From positions 1 through 43,928 of the forward strand of contig WGNT01000038.1 in assembly GCA_016124425.1 (NCBI GenBank): a stretch of 43,928 nt of DNA, in the 5' to 3' direction. Below, in pieces: positions 8,682 through 17,593 of the stretch; the first letter of the stretch is position 1, and each line of letters starts with the position of its first letter. Source of the DNA: Cytophagales bacterium (GTDB lineage Bacteria; Bacteroidota; Bacteroidia; Cytophagales; Cyclobacteriaceae). Both the position numbers and the translations under genes were made by a program. Below the pieces are notes generated by a model that saw nothing but the letters and a program-made list of their open reading frames with translations, did not search any database and was not told the DNA's origin.

Positions 8682-9914
8682 ATGAACTATACGGCGAGTT
8701 TCGCAATCCTTGTCGGATGCTTTTTGTTTATCACATTTGAAGGACCTTGTCAGGGGCTAGCGTTTGATTACATAATCAAAAAAGACAGCACACGGATTTC
8801 AGGAACTATTGTGCGGTCCTTTGATTTCAACAAAACGACTTCGATTACCTTTGTCGATAGATCCGGAACAAAATCAGAATTTGGCCCCAAAGACATCCTT
8901 GGTTTCCGGTTGTCAAATGGAAGAACATTTCAAAGTCGTTTTTTGCCTGACTCAGATAGAAAAGAGCCGGTTTTTTTCCAGCTGATACTACGGGGACGGG
9001 TAAGTTTACTTTCCTATAATAGCCGGTTTTTTGTCGAAAATGAAAAGGAGTTCCTTGAAATTACCAACGCGCCTTCCTACAGGGAAATAAATGGAAATGT
9101 AGTCATGACCAGGCGAAAAAAATATATAAGGGTTTTACATTATATGCTTTACGGTCCCTGCGGACTTCAGTTGCAAGAAAAAATCGCCAAAACGCAGTTT
9201 ACCGAAGTTTCTCTTATAAACGTGATCATGGCTTACCACGATTGCGGACAGTACAACTTTGAGTTGCTAGTGGAAGATATTCCAGCGTTTAGAACATCTT
9301 GGGTGGGAGCTATTGGCGTTTCGGCCTTTCAGTCATTCGCCACTACTGAACCCAGCGAGATTCGGCACCGTACTGAAAACGTCATTTCACCATTTGTATC
9401 CATTGGTTTCAAGTTAGATCAAATGAGGCGAATGCCGAGGTTTAGTATTGACTTAGCCTTAGGGTATTCACGGATTAGTAATGAAATCCAAGCAGAACTG
9501 GACACCCACAATCACCTTTATACCGCAACGCAGAAGTTTGTAACGTCGACAGTGGCAACACCCGTATATGTTAATTATATGCTATTTAGAACTTCAGAAA
9601 GCGAATACTATGTAGGAGCAGGTGCCAATTTTCGTTTCAACAGTTCCAGAACTACTTCAAGCATTATAGATTTTCGGCACAAAAGGGAACTTGTGGAAGT
9701 GGAGCTGTTCGAAAGGCCCATATATACGTACTCTCCTTTACAATTTTCTCCTGCGTTAAAGGTTGGATCCCATTTCCGATACAAACAAAAATGGGGCATT
9801 ATTTCGGAATTTCAAGTGGAATATACAGACAATGGCTACGGTTTGTCTTTTGGATTGGGACAGGAAACATTCAATCAATTAATTGCTTCCTTTACACTGG
9901 GTTTTAGGTTATGA
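8682..9914 (+). CDS. Outer-membrane beta-barrel protein, unknown function
   Basis: 410 residues. The first 25 residues are a signal peptide ending near CQG. About 30-110 is a small beta-rich domain (YIIKKDSTRISGTIVRS, TSITFVDRSGTKSEFGPKDILGFRL), a type seen at the start of many Bacteroidota envelope proteins. About 205-410 has alternating amphipathic strands (VGAIGVSAFQSF, YYVGAGANFRFNSS, AALKV-like strands) and ends with FTLGFRL, which fits a porin-like eight- to ten-strand barrel. No enzyme motif is present. Its stop overlaps the start of the next gene by four bases (ATGA), so the two are translationally coupled and probably work together at the outer membrane. Confidence 0.8.
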   Translation: MNYTASFAILVGCFLFITFEGPCQGLAFDYIIKKDSTRISGTIVRSFDFNKTTSITFVDRSGTKSEFGPKDILGFRLSNGRTFQSRFLPDSDRKEPVFFQLILRGRVSLLSYNSRFFVENEKEFLEITNAPSYREINGNVVMTRRKKYIRVLHYMLYGPCGLQLQEKIAKTQFTEVSLINVIMAYHDCGQYNFELLVEDIPAFRTSWVGAIGVSAFQSFATTEPSEIRHRTENVISPFVSIGFKLDQMRRMPRFSIDLALGYSRISNEIQAELDTHNHLYTATQKFVTSTVATPVYVNYMLFRTSESEYYVGAGANFRFNSSRTTSSIIDFRHKRELVEVELFERPIYTYSPLQFSPALKVGSHFRYKQKWGIISEFQVEYTDNGYGLSFGLGQETFNQLIASFTLGFRL

Positions 9915-11989
9915 GACAGGTTTTTTTCTTATTAGCAGTAATTTCCGTGGCCTGCGAAAGCGTAGAACTTATGCCCAGAACAAACCCGAGGTTTAGTGTG
10001 GCTTATATCCAGGAAATCGACGATTCAGGTGCACAGTTCGCTTCTACTATTTACGATTTTGGCAGCGAGGAGATCCAGGAGTATGGGTTTCTCTACAGCG
10101 AACACGGTCTTCCAAGATTTGATAATGCGGAGGTCGTAAAGGAAAGTGGTAAACCCGGAAAGCAGTTTGTTCTGAAAGGAGAGCATTCCATGCGGATAGG
10201 AAAGAGGTATTTTGTAGTGGCCTTTCTTAAAACCTCCAGCGGCTATGTGTTTTCAGCGCCCTACAGCTTTACCAGCAAGGGAGCGGCCGGCTTTGTCTAT
10301 GAGAAATTAGTCCACAATGCGTCAATTTTCTTCGGTGATACACTGACCGTCTATGGAAGCAACCTAAGCACTACTATTGCCAACTATGAAGTTACCTTCC
10401 AGCATAAGAAAGCAACTGTTATTGACGTACAACAGACTTTTTTTAAATTCACTGTTCCTGAATTTGATGATTTTTCGAGCGATAGAGCAGCGGAGGATGT
10501 TTTTCCTATTTCGATCAAGGTTGTTGATACAACGATAGACCTAAACATTCAGATACCGTTTCGAAGTCCTTCCTTTGATGACCTGGAAATCCAGCGGATT
10601 GATTATGGTGGGACTTTGGAGATTACCGGAAAATTCCTAAAGGATATTCATTTGAAAATTGCGGTAACACCTTATCCTCTAGAGCGAATCTATGGTAGCA
10701 ACACGACCATTCTTTCGGCAAATGCAGAACGTATTGTATTTAAACCTAATCCGGCAATTGCTGGCGCGGAGAATTTCGTCACCTTGCAAATTAGAGGCAA
10801 ACAATATGACTTGGGGTCAACAGTTTTTGAATATAATCCAACGGAAATAGACCCTGATCAACATATTCAAATAGGATTTGATGACTACTTCACCATCAAA
10901 GGCCGTAACTTCAATCCTGCTTTGGCAAGCCACCATATTGGAATCATCAACGGACAACGGTTTGATTTTAACTATGAATCCTCCGATGGCAACAGTATTA
11001 CCCTTAGGCTTTGGCGGCAGGGGTTCAACTTTTCCAGGATCAATGAATTTTATATTAAAACCAATGAACAGCTATCGCAACATGCTGTTCGCCTGGAGCT
11101 TACCGATCCTGACATTCCTTTTCTGAAAAACACGATCCCTTCCCTCAGATTGACGGACTTTTTGTATTCTGGCAATATGGTCTCATTTGAAGGTAGGGGA
11201 TTTGCCCTAGGAAACAAGGAAATTTTTGAAATTGACGTTGAGGATAAAACAATTAACACGGTACGTGCCCTGCAAATTGAGGCAACGAACTTAGCGTACA
11301 CTTTCTCAGTAGCAGATGGGGACAATTGGTATATCGGCGGAGGCCATACTTCAAACTACAACCCCTTCAACCGCTCCTTTTTTGTGTTTAATTTAAGGAC
11401 AAGGGAAATAAGAAGACTGCCGGATTTACCCTTTAACCAATGGAGGCCTCAATTCGCCCATGTGGTTGAGAACAATGTTTACTTGGAAGGCGGATTTGAG
11501 CCTGATACAGGCGAAGATCATCAGCTACGGTACAAGTTTGACATTAGGACAGAGCAATGGGTCCGCTTGCCTGATAAAGTTTCGAAACGAGGAATAGTCG
11601 GCCGAACAGTTCCTTTTAGGTATAACGGAAGGTATCTTGCCTATGGTGTTCCCACAGAATACGGAGACGACGGAAGTGCCTTATTTGAATTTAATGCGGC
11701 AACGGACACCTGGCATCTAATTAGACGTTATTATGAGGTTGGCCCAGTAGGCGTGAAGGCTGATGAGATGTTTCTACTAGGTAGTAAGGCTATTTTGGTA
11801 GGAAGTGAAGTCTTCGTATTGGATATGGAAACGCTGCAGCTAAGACGTGTAACAAATTTGGCACACCCAAGCTACCTTACTTGTCAGTTTGAACGAAACA
11901 TGGCATTTATGGCCAATGGAAAGATTTACTTGTGGGATTGCGAAGAGACTTTCTGGGAATTAGATCCGGAGCGGTTTCGTTTTGACTAG
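9911..11989 (+). CDS. IPT/TIG- and kelch-repeat lipoprotein
   Basis: 692 residues with a short lipoprotein signal (lipobox SVAC, cysteine 15). After an N-terminal segment ending near residue 120 (with YGFLYSE, of the fibronectin-like kind) come about three IPT/TIG-like immunoglobulin folds: FFGDTLTVYGSNLS near 138, GGTLEITGKFLKD near 230 and DDYFTIKGRNFNPA near 325. The C-terminal 260 residues read as kelch beta-propeller blades (NWYIGGGHTSN, VYLEGGFEPD, RLPDLPFNQWRPQFAHVVENN is the same pattern). It likely lies on the cell surface as a binding protein. The ATGA overlap with the upstream barrel gene suggests a complex of barrel and lipoprotein. Ligand unknown. Confidence 0.85.
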   Translation: MRQVFFLLAVISVACESVELMPRTNPRFSVAYIQEIDDSGAQFASTIYDFGSEEIQEYGFLYSEHGLPRFDNAEVVKESGKPGKQFVLKGEHSMRIGKRYFVVAFLKTSSGYVFSAPYSFTSKGAAGFVYEKLVHNASIFFGDTLTVYGSNLSTTIANYEVTFQHKKATVIDVQQTFFKFTVPEFDDFSSDRAAEDVFPISIKVVDTTIDLNIQIPFRSPSFDDLEIQRIDYGGTLEITGKFLKDIHLKIAVTPYPLERIYGSNTTILSANAERIVFKPNPAIAGAENFVTLQIRGKQYDLGSTVFEYNPTEIDPDQHIQIGFDDYFTIKGRNFNPALASHHIGIINGQRFDFNYESSDGNSITLRLWRQGFNFSRINEFYIKTNEQLSQHAVRLELTDPDIPFLKNTIPSLRLTDFLYSGNMVSFEGRGFALGNKEIFEIDVEDKTINTVRALQIEATNLAYTFSVADGDNWYIGGGHTSNYNPFNRSFFVFNLRTREIRRLPDLPFNQWRPQFAHVVENNVYLEGGFEPDTGEDHQLRYKFDIRTEQWVRLPDKVSKRGIVGRTVPFRYNGRYLAYGVPTEYGDDGSALFEFNAATDTWHLIRRYYEVGPVGVKADEMFLLGSKAILVGSEVFVLDMETLQLRRVTNLAHPSYLTCQFERNMAFMANGKIYLWDCEETFWELDPERFRFD

Positions 11990-12052
11990 CATTTTACTAA
12001 ACGAAGAACCCGTTCATTTTCCCCTATACCCGCAAAACCAGCTTTTATGTTC

Positions 12053-12868
12053 CTAGTCCGCTGGTTCTTCCAAACGTTCCAATTCTATGCTGCCAACACT
12101 CGTGGTTTCTTCCATTTTGGTTGTTAACGGTTCTGAAATATACGGTGCGAAACTCCGGTTTGGCGTAACAACGATGATATAACTTGCTTCCTTCAGCCCT
12201 TGGATTTTGAAGTACCCGTTAGCATCTACATACGTGCCAGTAGTATCTTGTCCGGTGACGGCCTTAACAGCAACAGGTCCGGCGTCTTGGGGGAGCGCTA
12301 CTCCGTCTATGGTCGCGTACTTGGCTTCCAATACGCGGATCAAAGGCCTTAGGAAATATTGGCCGACATTAGCCCCATGCACCAAAGACCTGGCCACATC
12401 AAAGTCTATAACTATATCATGCGACGCTCCAGCATGAAGGATCCTATCGACGCTGACGGTAAGGCCTTCTTGCTGTGCACTGGTGGTGGAAAGCTGACTT
12501 TCTACATTGTCCTTCACAAGATAGTTGTTCCCGCCGAGCTTAAGCCTTAGTTGTGCGATCTCGCCGGCAGGAAGTTCCATTTCACCTAGCTTAAGGGAAT
12601 TTCCCCCTGTGAGTTCAAGTAGATTGACCTGTTGTTCTTCCGCAACATAGGGAATAGCTATCCAAGCAGCGGCATTTCCCCCATCTGCCCCTTTGGAAAG
12701 AAGCTCTACACCTAGTACCTCAACCCATACTTCTTCAAAATCAGCTGGGGAATCAATTAGGTATAATTCCACTACTGCGTTCTCATCCATATTAGTTTCT
12801 TTTTCGCTAAAGCAGGAAGTTGCCGTTAAAAGGGTAGCGATAAGCGCTGCATATAGGCTATTATTCAT
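12053..12868 (-). CDS. DUF4382 domain lipoprotein
   Basis: 271 residues from an ATG at 12868, chosen because the signal MNNSLYAALIATLLTATSC starts there; an ATG 36 bases further upstream would put a hydrophilic stretch before the signal. The lipidated cysteine is residue 19. VELYLIDSPADFEEVWVEV begins a DUF4382 domain (about 30-175), and the last 80 residues (VAVKAVTG, GYFKIQGLKEASYIIVVTP) look like a carboxypeptidase-regulatory-like fold. It lies tail to tail with the kelch lipoprotein and has its own transcript. No function is known for DUF4382. Confidence 0.85.
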   Translation of the reverse strand: MNNSLYAALIATLLTATSCFSEKETNMDENAVVELYLIDSPADFEEVWVEVLGVELLSKGADGGNAAAWIAIPYVAEEQQVNLLELTGGNSLKLGEMELPAGEIAQLRLKLGGNNYLVKDNVESQLSTTSAQQEGLTVSVDRILHAGASHDIVIDFDVARSLVHGANVGQYFLRPLIRVLEAKYATIDGVALPQDAGPVAVKAVTGQDTTGTYVDANGYFKIQGLKEASYIIVVTPNRSFAPYISEPLTTKMEETTSVGSIELERLEEPAD

Positions 12869-13162
12869 GTGTACAGTTATTGGTCTTGTATGGAGGATAT
12901 ACAATCATAATGCCGCATCAGATCCGCCAGAAAGCTTCAGTATCTTTCTCTTTTTACGTGCTGGTTTTTCATAACATATTTTCATTCAGTTCAATAACTT
13001 CTAAAGAACCGGTTGTTACATTATGAAATGCTAAAGCCGTTTCCCCAACTCATTAAAAAAATTCCCCACTAAGGGAAAGCTACCTATGGTATGCCAAAAG
13101 CGTAACGCCCAAAATAGGTATGATGGCCTGGGTATGGTGTCGGTAGATTCTTCGCGAACAAG
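12869..13162. other. Intergenic region with a motif shared with 21128-21161
   Basis: No gene. At 13064-13093 there is CCCCACTAAGGGAAAG, then CT-CC and TGGTATG with short gaps. A similar arrangement (CCCTACT, AGGGAAAGGCTCCC, TGGTATG) occurs at 21128-21161. The motif is 195 bp upstream of the DUF4382 lipoprotein and could be a regulatory site or a small repeat. Confidence 0.35.
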
Positions 13163-14140
13163 CTATCGGGGTGGCGTCGAATCGTTAAGGAACTCCAAAA
13201 ACCTGTACTCTCCCCAGGTAAACTCCTGACCGCTTACCGTAAATCCAGTATGGCCTCCCCGTGCCGGCATTTCCAGGTAGATTAGTGGATGTTTCGTAGC
13301 CAACCGAGTGGGGTAGCAACGGTCAATCAATAACGGATCGTTTACCGCATTGATGATTAAGGTGGGGATTTGGATGTTCTCCATCCAATTGTCCGCGCTG
13401 ACGCTGCTGTAAAAGTCCGCAGCATCTCTGAAGCCATGAAGTTTGGCGGTGAAGTAGGTGTCGAAAGTATCAAACTCACTTACCGATTTTAAACGCTCCA
13501 GATCTATCAGGTCTGGAAATTGCTGCCCTTTCAGTAACATTTTTGCCTTTAACTTTTTCAAAAACCGCCTTTTGTAAAACGAGTTTCGCCTGAGTCGGAG
13601 CGTAGCCGCTGAATCCGTAAGGTTGCATGGGGTAGAGTAGACGGCAGCTTTTTTAATTTTGGGAGAAATATCCGATCCATTTTCACCCAAGTACTTCAAC
13701 GTTTGCGCGCCGCCCATGCTTATTCCCGCTAGAAAATAGGACTGATAGGCATGGATCCTTTCTATGTAATCGATGACCGTTTTTAGATCATAAGACGATC
13801 CGTGATGATACAGGATTGGCTGTAGGTTCAATTCACCGCTACAACTCCGGTTGTTCCAGGCCAATACATCAAAGCCGTTCTGATTGAAAAGCTTTGCCAG
13901 GCCTTTGGCGTAGTGACGTTCGGAATTTCCTTCAAGCCCATGTGATATAAGTAACAGTTTATCTGATCCTATCCTAGACCAATCCAAATCCAAAAAATCA
14001 TCATCCGGTGTGGTAATCCGTTCCCTTTGATAGGTAAGCCCCGTTACTTGCCGAAAGATACTCGGGATAATGGTCTCAAAATGGCCGTTGAACAGATGCC
14101 GTGGAGGTAGCGAATATGTGGATTTTTCAATGATTGGCAT
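13163..14140 (-). CDS. YheT-family alpha/beta hydrolase
   Basis: 325 residues, the usual size for YheT-like (AB-hydrolase-4) esterases. HLFNGHFETIIPSIFR at the start is a family mark. The oxyanion and nucleophile regions are LLLISHGLEGNSERHYAKGL and the elbow GISMGGAQT, with serine 143 or so as nucleophile. NDPLL near 270 and GGHTGF near 302 supply the acid and histidine. No signal peptide, so cytoplasmic. It is the last gene of the minus-strand arsenosugar-type cluster, 78 bp after the glycosyltransferase. Being co-directional it may trim an ester in that pathway, but YheT proteins are found in many contexts, so this link is inference. Confidence 0.85.
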   Translation of the reverse strand: MPIIEKSTYSLPPRHLFNGHFETIIPSIFRQVTGLTYQRERITTPDDDFLDLDWSRIGSDKLLLISHGLEGNSERHYAKGLAKLFNQNGFDVLAWNNRSCSGELNLQPILYHHGSSYDLKTVIDYIERIHAYQSYFLAGISMGGAQTLKYLGENGSDISPKIKKAAVYSTPCNLTDSAATLRLRRNSFYKRRFLKKLKAKMLLKGQQFPDLIDLERLKSVSEFDTFDTYFTAKLHGFRDAADFYSSVSADNWMENIQIPTLIINAVNDPLLIDRCYPTRLATKHPLIYLEMPARGGHTGFTVSGQEFTWGEYRFLEFLNDSTPPR

Positions 14141-14218
14141 AGAAGCATTTGCAATGAATTGGCCTTAAATCAGACATTCAAAAGAGGCAATATTTTGCGG
14201 TATTTGAAAAGGAATTCA

Positions 14219-14935
14219 CTAGGAATTTTTGGGTAAATTGGAAATAGGGTGGACCAGCAAGCTTGAATAAAGACGCTTTAGCCTGAGGGGTGATACGTTA
14301 AGATGAAAAAGAATCACCATAAGGAGGTTGACCAATTGCACCCTTATCCATGAATTTGTCGCATATTTTCTTGCTGATACGGTTACTTTTTTAGGAATAA
14401 CATGAAAGTTATGGGATTTCTTTAGCCTTCGCGTTAGGTCAAAATCCTCCATGATACAATAGGTTTCGTCAAAACCGCCTATTTCCTCAAATACCTCCCT
14501 TTTGACAAATAGCGTCTGATCTCCACCTCCAGACAGCAAGCCGTTAAATTGCGTAAACCAGGAATTGACTTTCAGAAGCCACCGATCATCGTCAAAGGAA
14601 TAGGCAAAACAACCCGCTGAAATACCCCGATCGAGAGCATCTGAAATATCCGTAAAAAAAGAAGTGAGGACGCGTGTATCTGCATGTACAAAGTAAAGGG
14701 TTTCTCCCAATGCGTACTTGACGCCGAGATTCATTTGACAGGCTCTCGATTTTTCCGTCGATTGCATCACGTGTACACCAAGGTTTTTCGCGATAAGGAA
14801 CGATTCATCTTCACTGCCCCCATCTACTACAATCACCTCAAAGTGTTTTTTATACGCGTGGTTGAGATAAAAGGGGAGCATTTCAACTAAGTTTCTTGCC
14901 TCATTCAGAACAGGTATAATAATACTCAGTTTCAT
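14219..14935 (-). CDS. TIGR04283-type glycosyltransferase, arsenosugar cluster
   Basis: 238-residue GT-A glycosyltransferase of family 2. SIIIPVLNEARNL opens the nucleotide-binding fold, VVDGGSEDES and the motif YFVHADTRV (DxD-like metal site HAD) follow, and GGDQTLFVKREVF plus GFDETYCIMEDFDL complete the family signature. SRACQMNLGVKYALGETLYF is the segment typical of TIGR04283, the transferase type found beside arsS in arsenosugar loci. It starts six bases after the DUF6134 gene ends, so the two are co-transcribed. The likely role is to add a sugar or glycerol-type aglycone to the arsenic-bearing ribose, but the exact reaction is not established for this family. Confidence 0.85.
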   Translation of the reverse strand: MKLSIIIPVLNEARNLVEMLPFYLNHAYKKHFEVIVVDGGSEDESFLIAKNLGVHVMQSTEKSRACQMNLGVKYALGETLYFVHADTRVLTSFFTDISDALDRGISAGCFAYSFDDDRWLLKVNSWFTQFNGLLSGGGDQTLFVKREVFEEIGGFDETYCIMEDFDLTRRLKKSHNFHVIPKKVTVSARKYATNSWIRVQLVNLLMVILFHLNVSPLRLKRLYSSLLVHPISNLPKNS

Positions 14936-14941
14936 TAAAAA

Positions 14942-15580
14942 TTACTTCCGTTTAATTACGTAATTTTTGATCGGACTGTACATGACCGCATGGTCAAAGA
15001 TTCCGTCAACATAATAAAACTTGTTCTTGTCCCCAGCTACATCTACTTCATAACAGTCCCTAACCTTCCTTATCGGGGATACGAGCCCGAAGTTATCTGC
15101 CATGGATTCAGTAACGCCGATAGGCTCTTCAAAGAAAAATACCGCAGAACTATGGTATAGTGGTTTGTCAACAGGTTTATTGTTTTCAAATTTGTACCCT
15201 TTCGCATTTACCTCATAGTGATCGTCTTTCCATGCAACAGTAGTTTCAAAAATCCCCCTGTTCGTGTTATAAGCTCCGTCTACTTTTATCAGCTGCTTTC
15301 CGTGATATTCTGAGTTCATAAAATAGTCAAGGGAAATCCACCCAAAAAACCAAAAACGCACGCTGCTTTTAACATGATAGATCGTGATGCCGTTTGTGAC
15401 AGTTTTTACGGCGCTCATCTCACCAATTGAAATACCGGCTACCGTAATATCAAATTCCTTTTGCTCTTGGCAGATACCAGGTAAAAGAGGTATGGTTAAA
15501 AAAACTGCGATTAAGACCATTATCTTAAGCGGTCGTGCAGACAAACGCGGCATTGACGGGGCTGATTTTTTAGCGCTCAT
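14942..15580 (-). CDS. DUF6134 family secreted protein
   Basis: 212 residues. A hydrophobic stretch (KIMVLIAVFLTIPLLPGIC, about 19-37) is a probable signal peptide, so the protein is exported. The mature part (KEFDITVAGISIGEM, SVRFWFFGWISLDYFMNSEY, FETTVAWKDDHYEVNAKGY) is an all-beta pattern I recognise as DUF6134, a group of unknown function. It lies between arsS and the glycosyltransferase in the minus-strand cluster, 96 bp after arsS and six bases before the glycosyltransferase. That placement suggests a role in exporting or handling the product in the periplasm, which is inference. No catalytic residues can be named. Confidence 0.75.
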   Translation of the reverse strand: MSAKKSAPSMPRLSARPLKIMVLIAVFLTIPLLPGICQEQKEFDITVAGISIGEMSAVKTVTNGITIYHVKSSVRFWFFGWISLDYFMNSEYHGKQLIKVDGAYNTNRGIFETTVAWKDDHYEVNAKGYKFENNKPVDKPLYHSSAVFFFEEPIGVTESMADNFGLVSPIRKVRDCYEVDVAGDKNKFYYVDGIFDHAVMYSPIKNYVIKRK

Positions 15581-15676
15581 TATTTAAAAGGACAACATAT
15601 ACAGAAGGAACTAACTTAGCGACCGCTGCATGGACGTAAGGGCCCCGTTTGAGTTGAATTCCTAATAGTTTTCGGT

Positions 15677-16720
15677 TTAGGCTGTCGTTCCACCACAACT
15701 TGATCCGGAACCTGCCGTACAACCAAAGCAATGTTGATTTACAACAATAGTTCGGTTTTTCAAAGTCTCTTGGTCCCAATCGGAAATATGGCGGCTTTTT
15801 GGTATTTCTACCTTAAGATCCAGCATTTGATTGAAATCACAGTCATACAAATAGCCGTTCCATCCAACAGAAATCGTGGAGCGACACATCACATTGGCGG
15901 CAGCTATAGGATTGTAAGAGGCAATCAGCTTTTCCATATATCCCTCGTAATTCCCGCTCCGTAAAAGATACTCCAAGAACCGGCTAATAGGGATGTTGGT
16001 AATCGTAAATAATGAATTGAATGTGACACCGAAGTTGTCACTAAGTTTCTTTTTGAACTCGGCTTCTAATCCTGCTTGGGATCCAGGTAGAAAGGCGCCG
16101 GAAGGATTATATACCAAATTTAAAACTAAGCCACTATGCTCCACTCCATAGCCAGTTTTATTGAGCATCTGAAGGGCTTTGATGGATTTTACAAAGACGC
16201 CGTCTCCACGCTGGGAGTCCGTCTTTCCAGCAGAAAAGTACGGTAAGGAAGAAACTACTTCTATGCGGTTGTCCTTGAAGAACTCCGGTAAATCGTGATA
16301 CTTCGGATTAGCGAGAATGATGGTAAGGTTACACCTGACGATGATATTGATGTTCGGATCGCTACTGCGTATCGCCTCCACAAACCAACGGAACTCGGGA
16401 TTCATTTCCGGGGCGCCTCCGGTAAGGTCTACCGATTTGATGCTGTGACTTTTTATGACAGACAGGCATTGCTTCATGGTATCGCGGGTCATGATTTCCT
16501 TCCGGTCCGGACCTGCGTCGACATGGCAGTGCTTACAAACCTGATTGCACATTTTCCCAAGGTTTATCTGCAGCGTATCGATTAGGAGGGGCTTGAGGGG
16601 ATATAAGTTTGATTCCGTCAATTTCTGTGAAAAACTAACATCATTAGATCGGGATTCCAGTACATCGATTTCATACCGCGGATCTGACAACGCGTGATTC
16701 TGGGCCTTTAGCGATTTCAT
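15677..16720 (-). CDS. arsS: Arsenosugar radical SAM enzyme ArsS
   Basis: 347 residues. GKMCNQVCKHCHVDAGPD gives the radical SAM cluster cysteines C58, C62 and C65 (CX3CX2C), followed by SVDLTGGAPEMNPEF, the SAM-binding GGE-like motif. The C-terminal part is DUF3641 with a cysteine-rich tail (HCFGC, then SGSSCGG; C331, C334 and C342). This whole layout is that of arsenosugar biosynthesis protein ArsS, which transfers the deoxyadenosyl group of SAM to dimethylarsenite-type substrates. Some homologues carry selenocysteine in the tail; here all positions are ordinary cysteine codons. Neighbours are a peroxidase-like gene upstream and DUF6134 and a TIGR04283-type glycosyltransferase downstream, which supports the call. 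arsM is absent nearby. Confidence 0.92.
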   Translation of the reverse strand: MKSLKAQNHALSDPRYEIDVLESRSNDVSFSQKLTESNLYPLKPLLIDTLQINLGKMCNQVCKHCHVDAGPDRKEIMTRDTMKQCLSVIKSHSIKSVDLTGGAPEMNPEFRWFVEAIRSSDPNINIIVRCNLTIILANPKYHDLPEFFKDNRIEVVSSLPYFSAGKTDSQRGDGVFVKSIKALQMLNKTGYGVEHSGLVLNLVYNPSGAFLPGSQAGLEAEFKKKLSDNFGVTFNSLFTITNIPISRFLEYLLRSGNYEGYMEKLIASYNPIAAANVMCRSTISVGWNGYLYDCDFNQMLDLKVEIPKSRHISDWDQETLKNRTIVVNQHCFGCTAGSGSSCGGTTA

Positions 16721-16801
16721 TAACGAGTTGGATTACTATGTATGGTAGCAGGTTAAAGATGTATGGACATACGCTATAGCCCGCATAGCATGAATTTTCA
16801 C

Positions 16802-17134
16802 TCACATGGAAAGGTCTTTTACCTTACTCATCATCTGTGTGCTGTGGACTAATGATGCACCGGCCCTGATAGCAGCGGCTACATGCACCGCTTCCATCAT
16901 CTGTTCCTCATCACATCCCTTTTCCATTGTGTCTACCGTATAGGCGTCGATGCAATAGGGACATTGCACAGCGTGGGCAACAGCTAGAGCGATCAGTGAT
17001 TTTTCCCTTGCTGTCAATGCGCCCTCTTTAAATACCTCTCCGTAGTAGTCAAAAAATTTTGCTGCCAGTGGCTGTTGGAATTCCCCAATTTTCCCGAAGT
17101 TTTTAAGATCTTCTGTATGGTAATACGTTTTCAT
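16802..17134 (-). CDS. Arsenosugar-associated peroxidase-like protein (CMD family)
   Basis: 110 residues of the carboxymuconolactone decarboxylase/AhpD-like all-helical fold. The redox pair is CPYC (C58 and C61) with the preceding LIALAVAHAVQ and the following IDAYTVDTMEKG that mark the TIGR04169-type family found in arsenosugar gene clusters. It starts the minus-strand group and is 81 bp before arsS. AhpD-like proteins reduce peroxides or other oxidised substrates through the two cysteines. Whether this one protects the oxygen-sensitive radical enzyme or acts on arsenic is not known. Confidence 0.88.
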   Translation of the reverse strand: MKTYYHTEDLKNFGKIGEFQQPLAAKFFDYYGEVFKEGALTAREKSLIALAVAHAVQCPYCIDAYTVDTMEKGCDEEQMMEAVHVAAAIRAGASLVHSTQMMSKVKDLSM

Positions 17135-17407
17135 AGATGTCTTGGATAGGTGTTGCTGTTAAATGTAGGCGAATTAATCTAAAAATAAAACCGATCCTTT
17201 TACAGGTAGGCAAAGGAGCGTATAGGTGGGAATAGACGTTGACGGTCGCGCTATCCTTTCTTGCCCATTTTCTTTTTTTGAGGCGATCATGAAGGAACCC
17301 TATCTGCGATGCTGGGAATATAACCCGAAGTCTTGACCCTGCCTTCCCTTGGTAACCATGGCAGACATTGGCAGTATTTTTGACTTGTTTGGGTAAAGCA
17401 TATTGAT
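17135..17407. other. Intergenic region between divergent genes
   Basis: The open minus-strand frame seen across 17103-17444 has no protein-like composition and overlaps the peroxidase-like start, so I take it as non-coding. At 17376 TATTTTTG fits the TAnnTTTG promoter element and faces the broken small membrane-protein gene at 17408. A promoter for the arsenosugar-type cluster should also lie here but was not located. Confidence 0.4.
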
Positions 17408-17593
17408 ATGAATTTGAAGCAAGTATTTGGACCCCTCTTGACACTATTGTGAATTGTAGGACTTATTTATGGGGCGTATTTATTTTTGAATGAAGAAAGT
17501 GGCTGGCGTATGATTTTGGTGTCATTTGTTCTGGGTATTATTTTTTTTAGTAGTGGATTGGGCTTGATTAAAGCAACCCAAGACAAGCGGTAG
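17408..17593 (+). pseudogene. Small membrane protein gene with in-frame TGA
   Basis: Reading from ATG 17408, fourteen codons (MNLKQVFGPLLTLL) lead to TGA at 17450-17452. After it the same frame stays open for 46 codons to TAG at 17591 (IVGLIYGAYLFLNEESG, then RMILVSFVLGIIFFSSGLGL). Reading through gives a coherent 61-residue protein with two transmembrane helices and a polar tail KATQDKR, the look of a small Bacteroidota membrane protein. One base change (for example GGA to TGA) would explain it, so it is a recent nonsense mutation or a sequencing error. A downstream ATG in frame (17516) could give a one-helix product. Function unknown. Confidence 0.65.

Noticed and set aside
17103..17444. 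Minus-strand open frame of 113 codons upstream of the peroxidase-like gene
   Set aside because: Its composition is not protein-like and it overlaps the peroxidase-like start.
17450..17452. TGA read as selenocysteine
   Set aside because: No SECIS-like hairpin was seen just downstream, and the position lies in a membrane helix of an unlikely selenoprotein.
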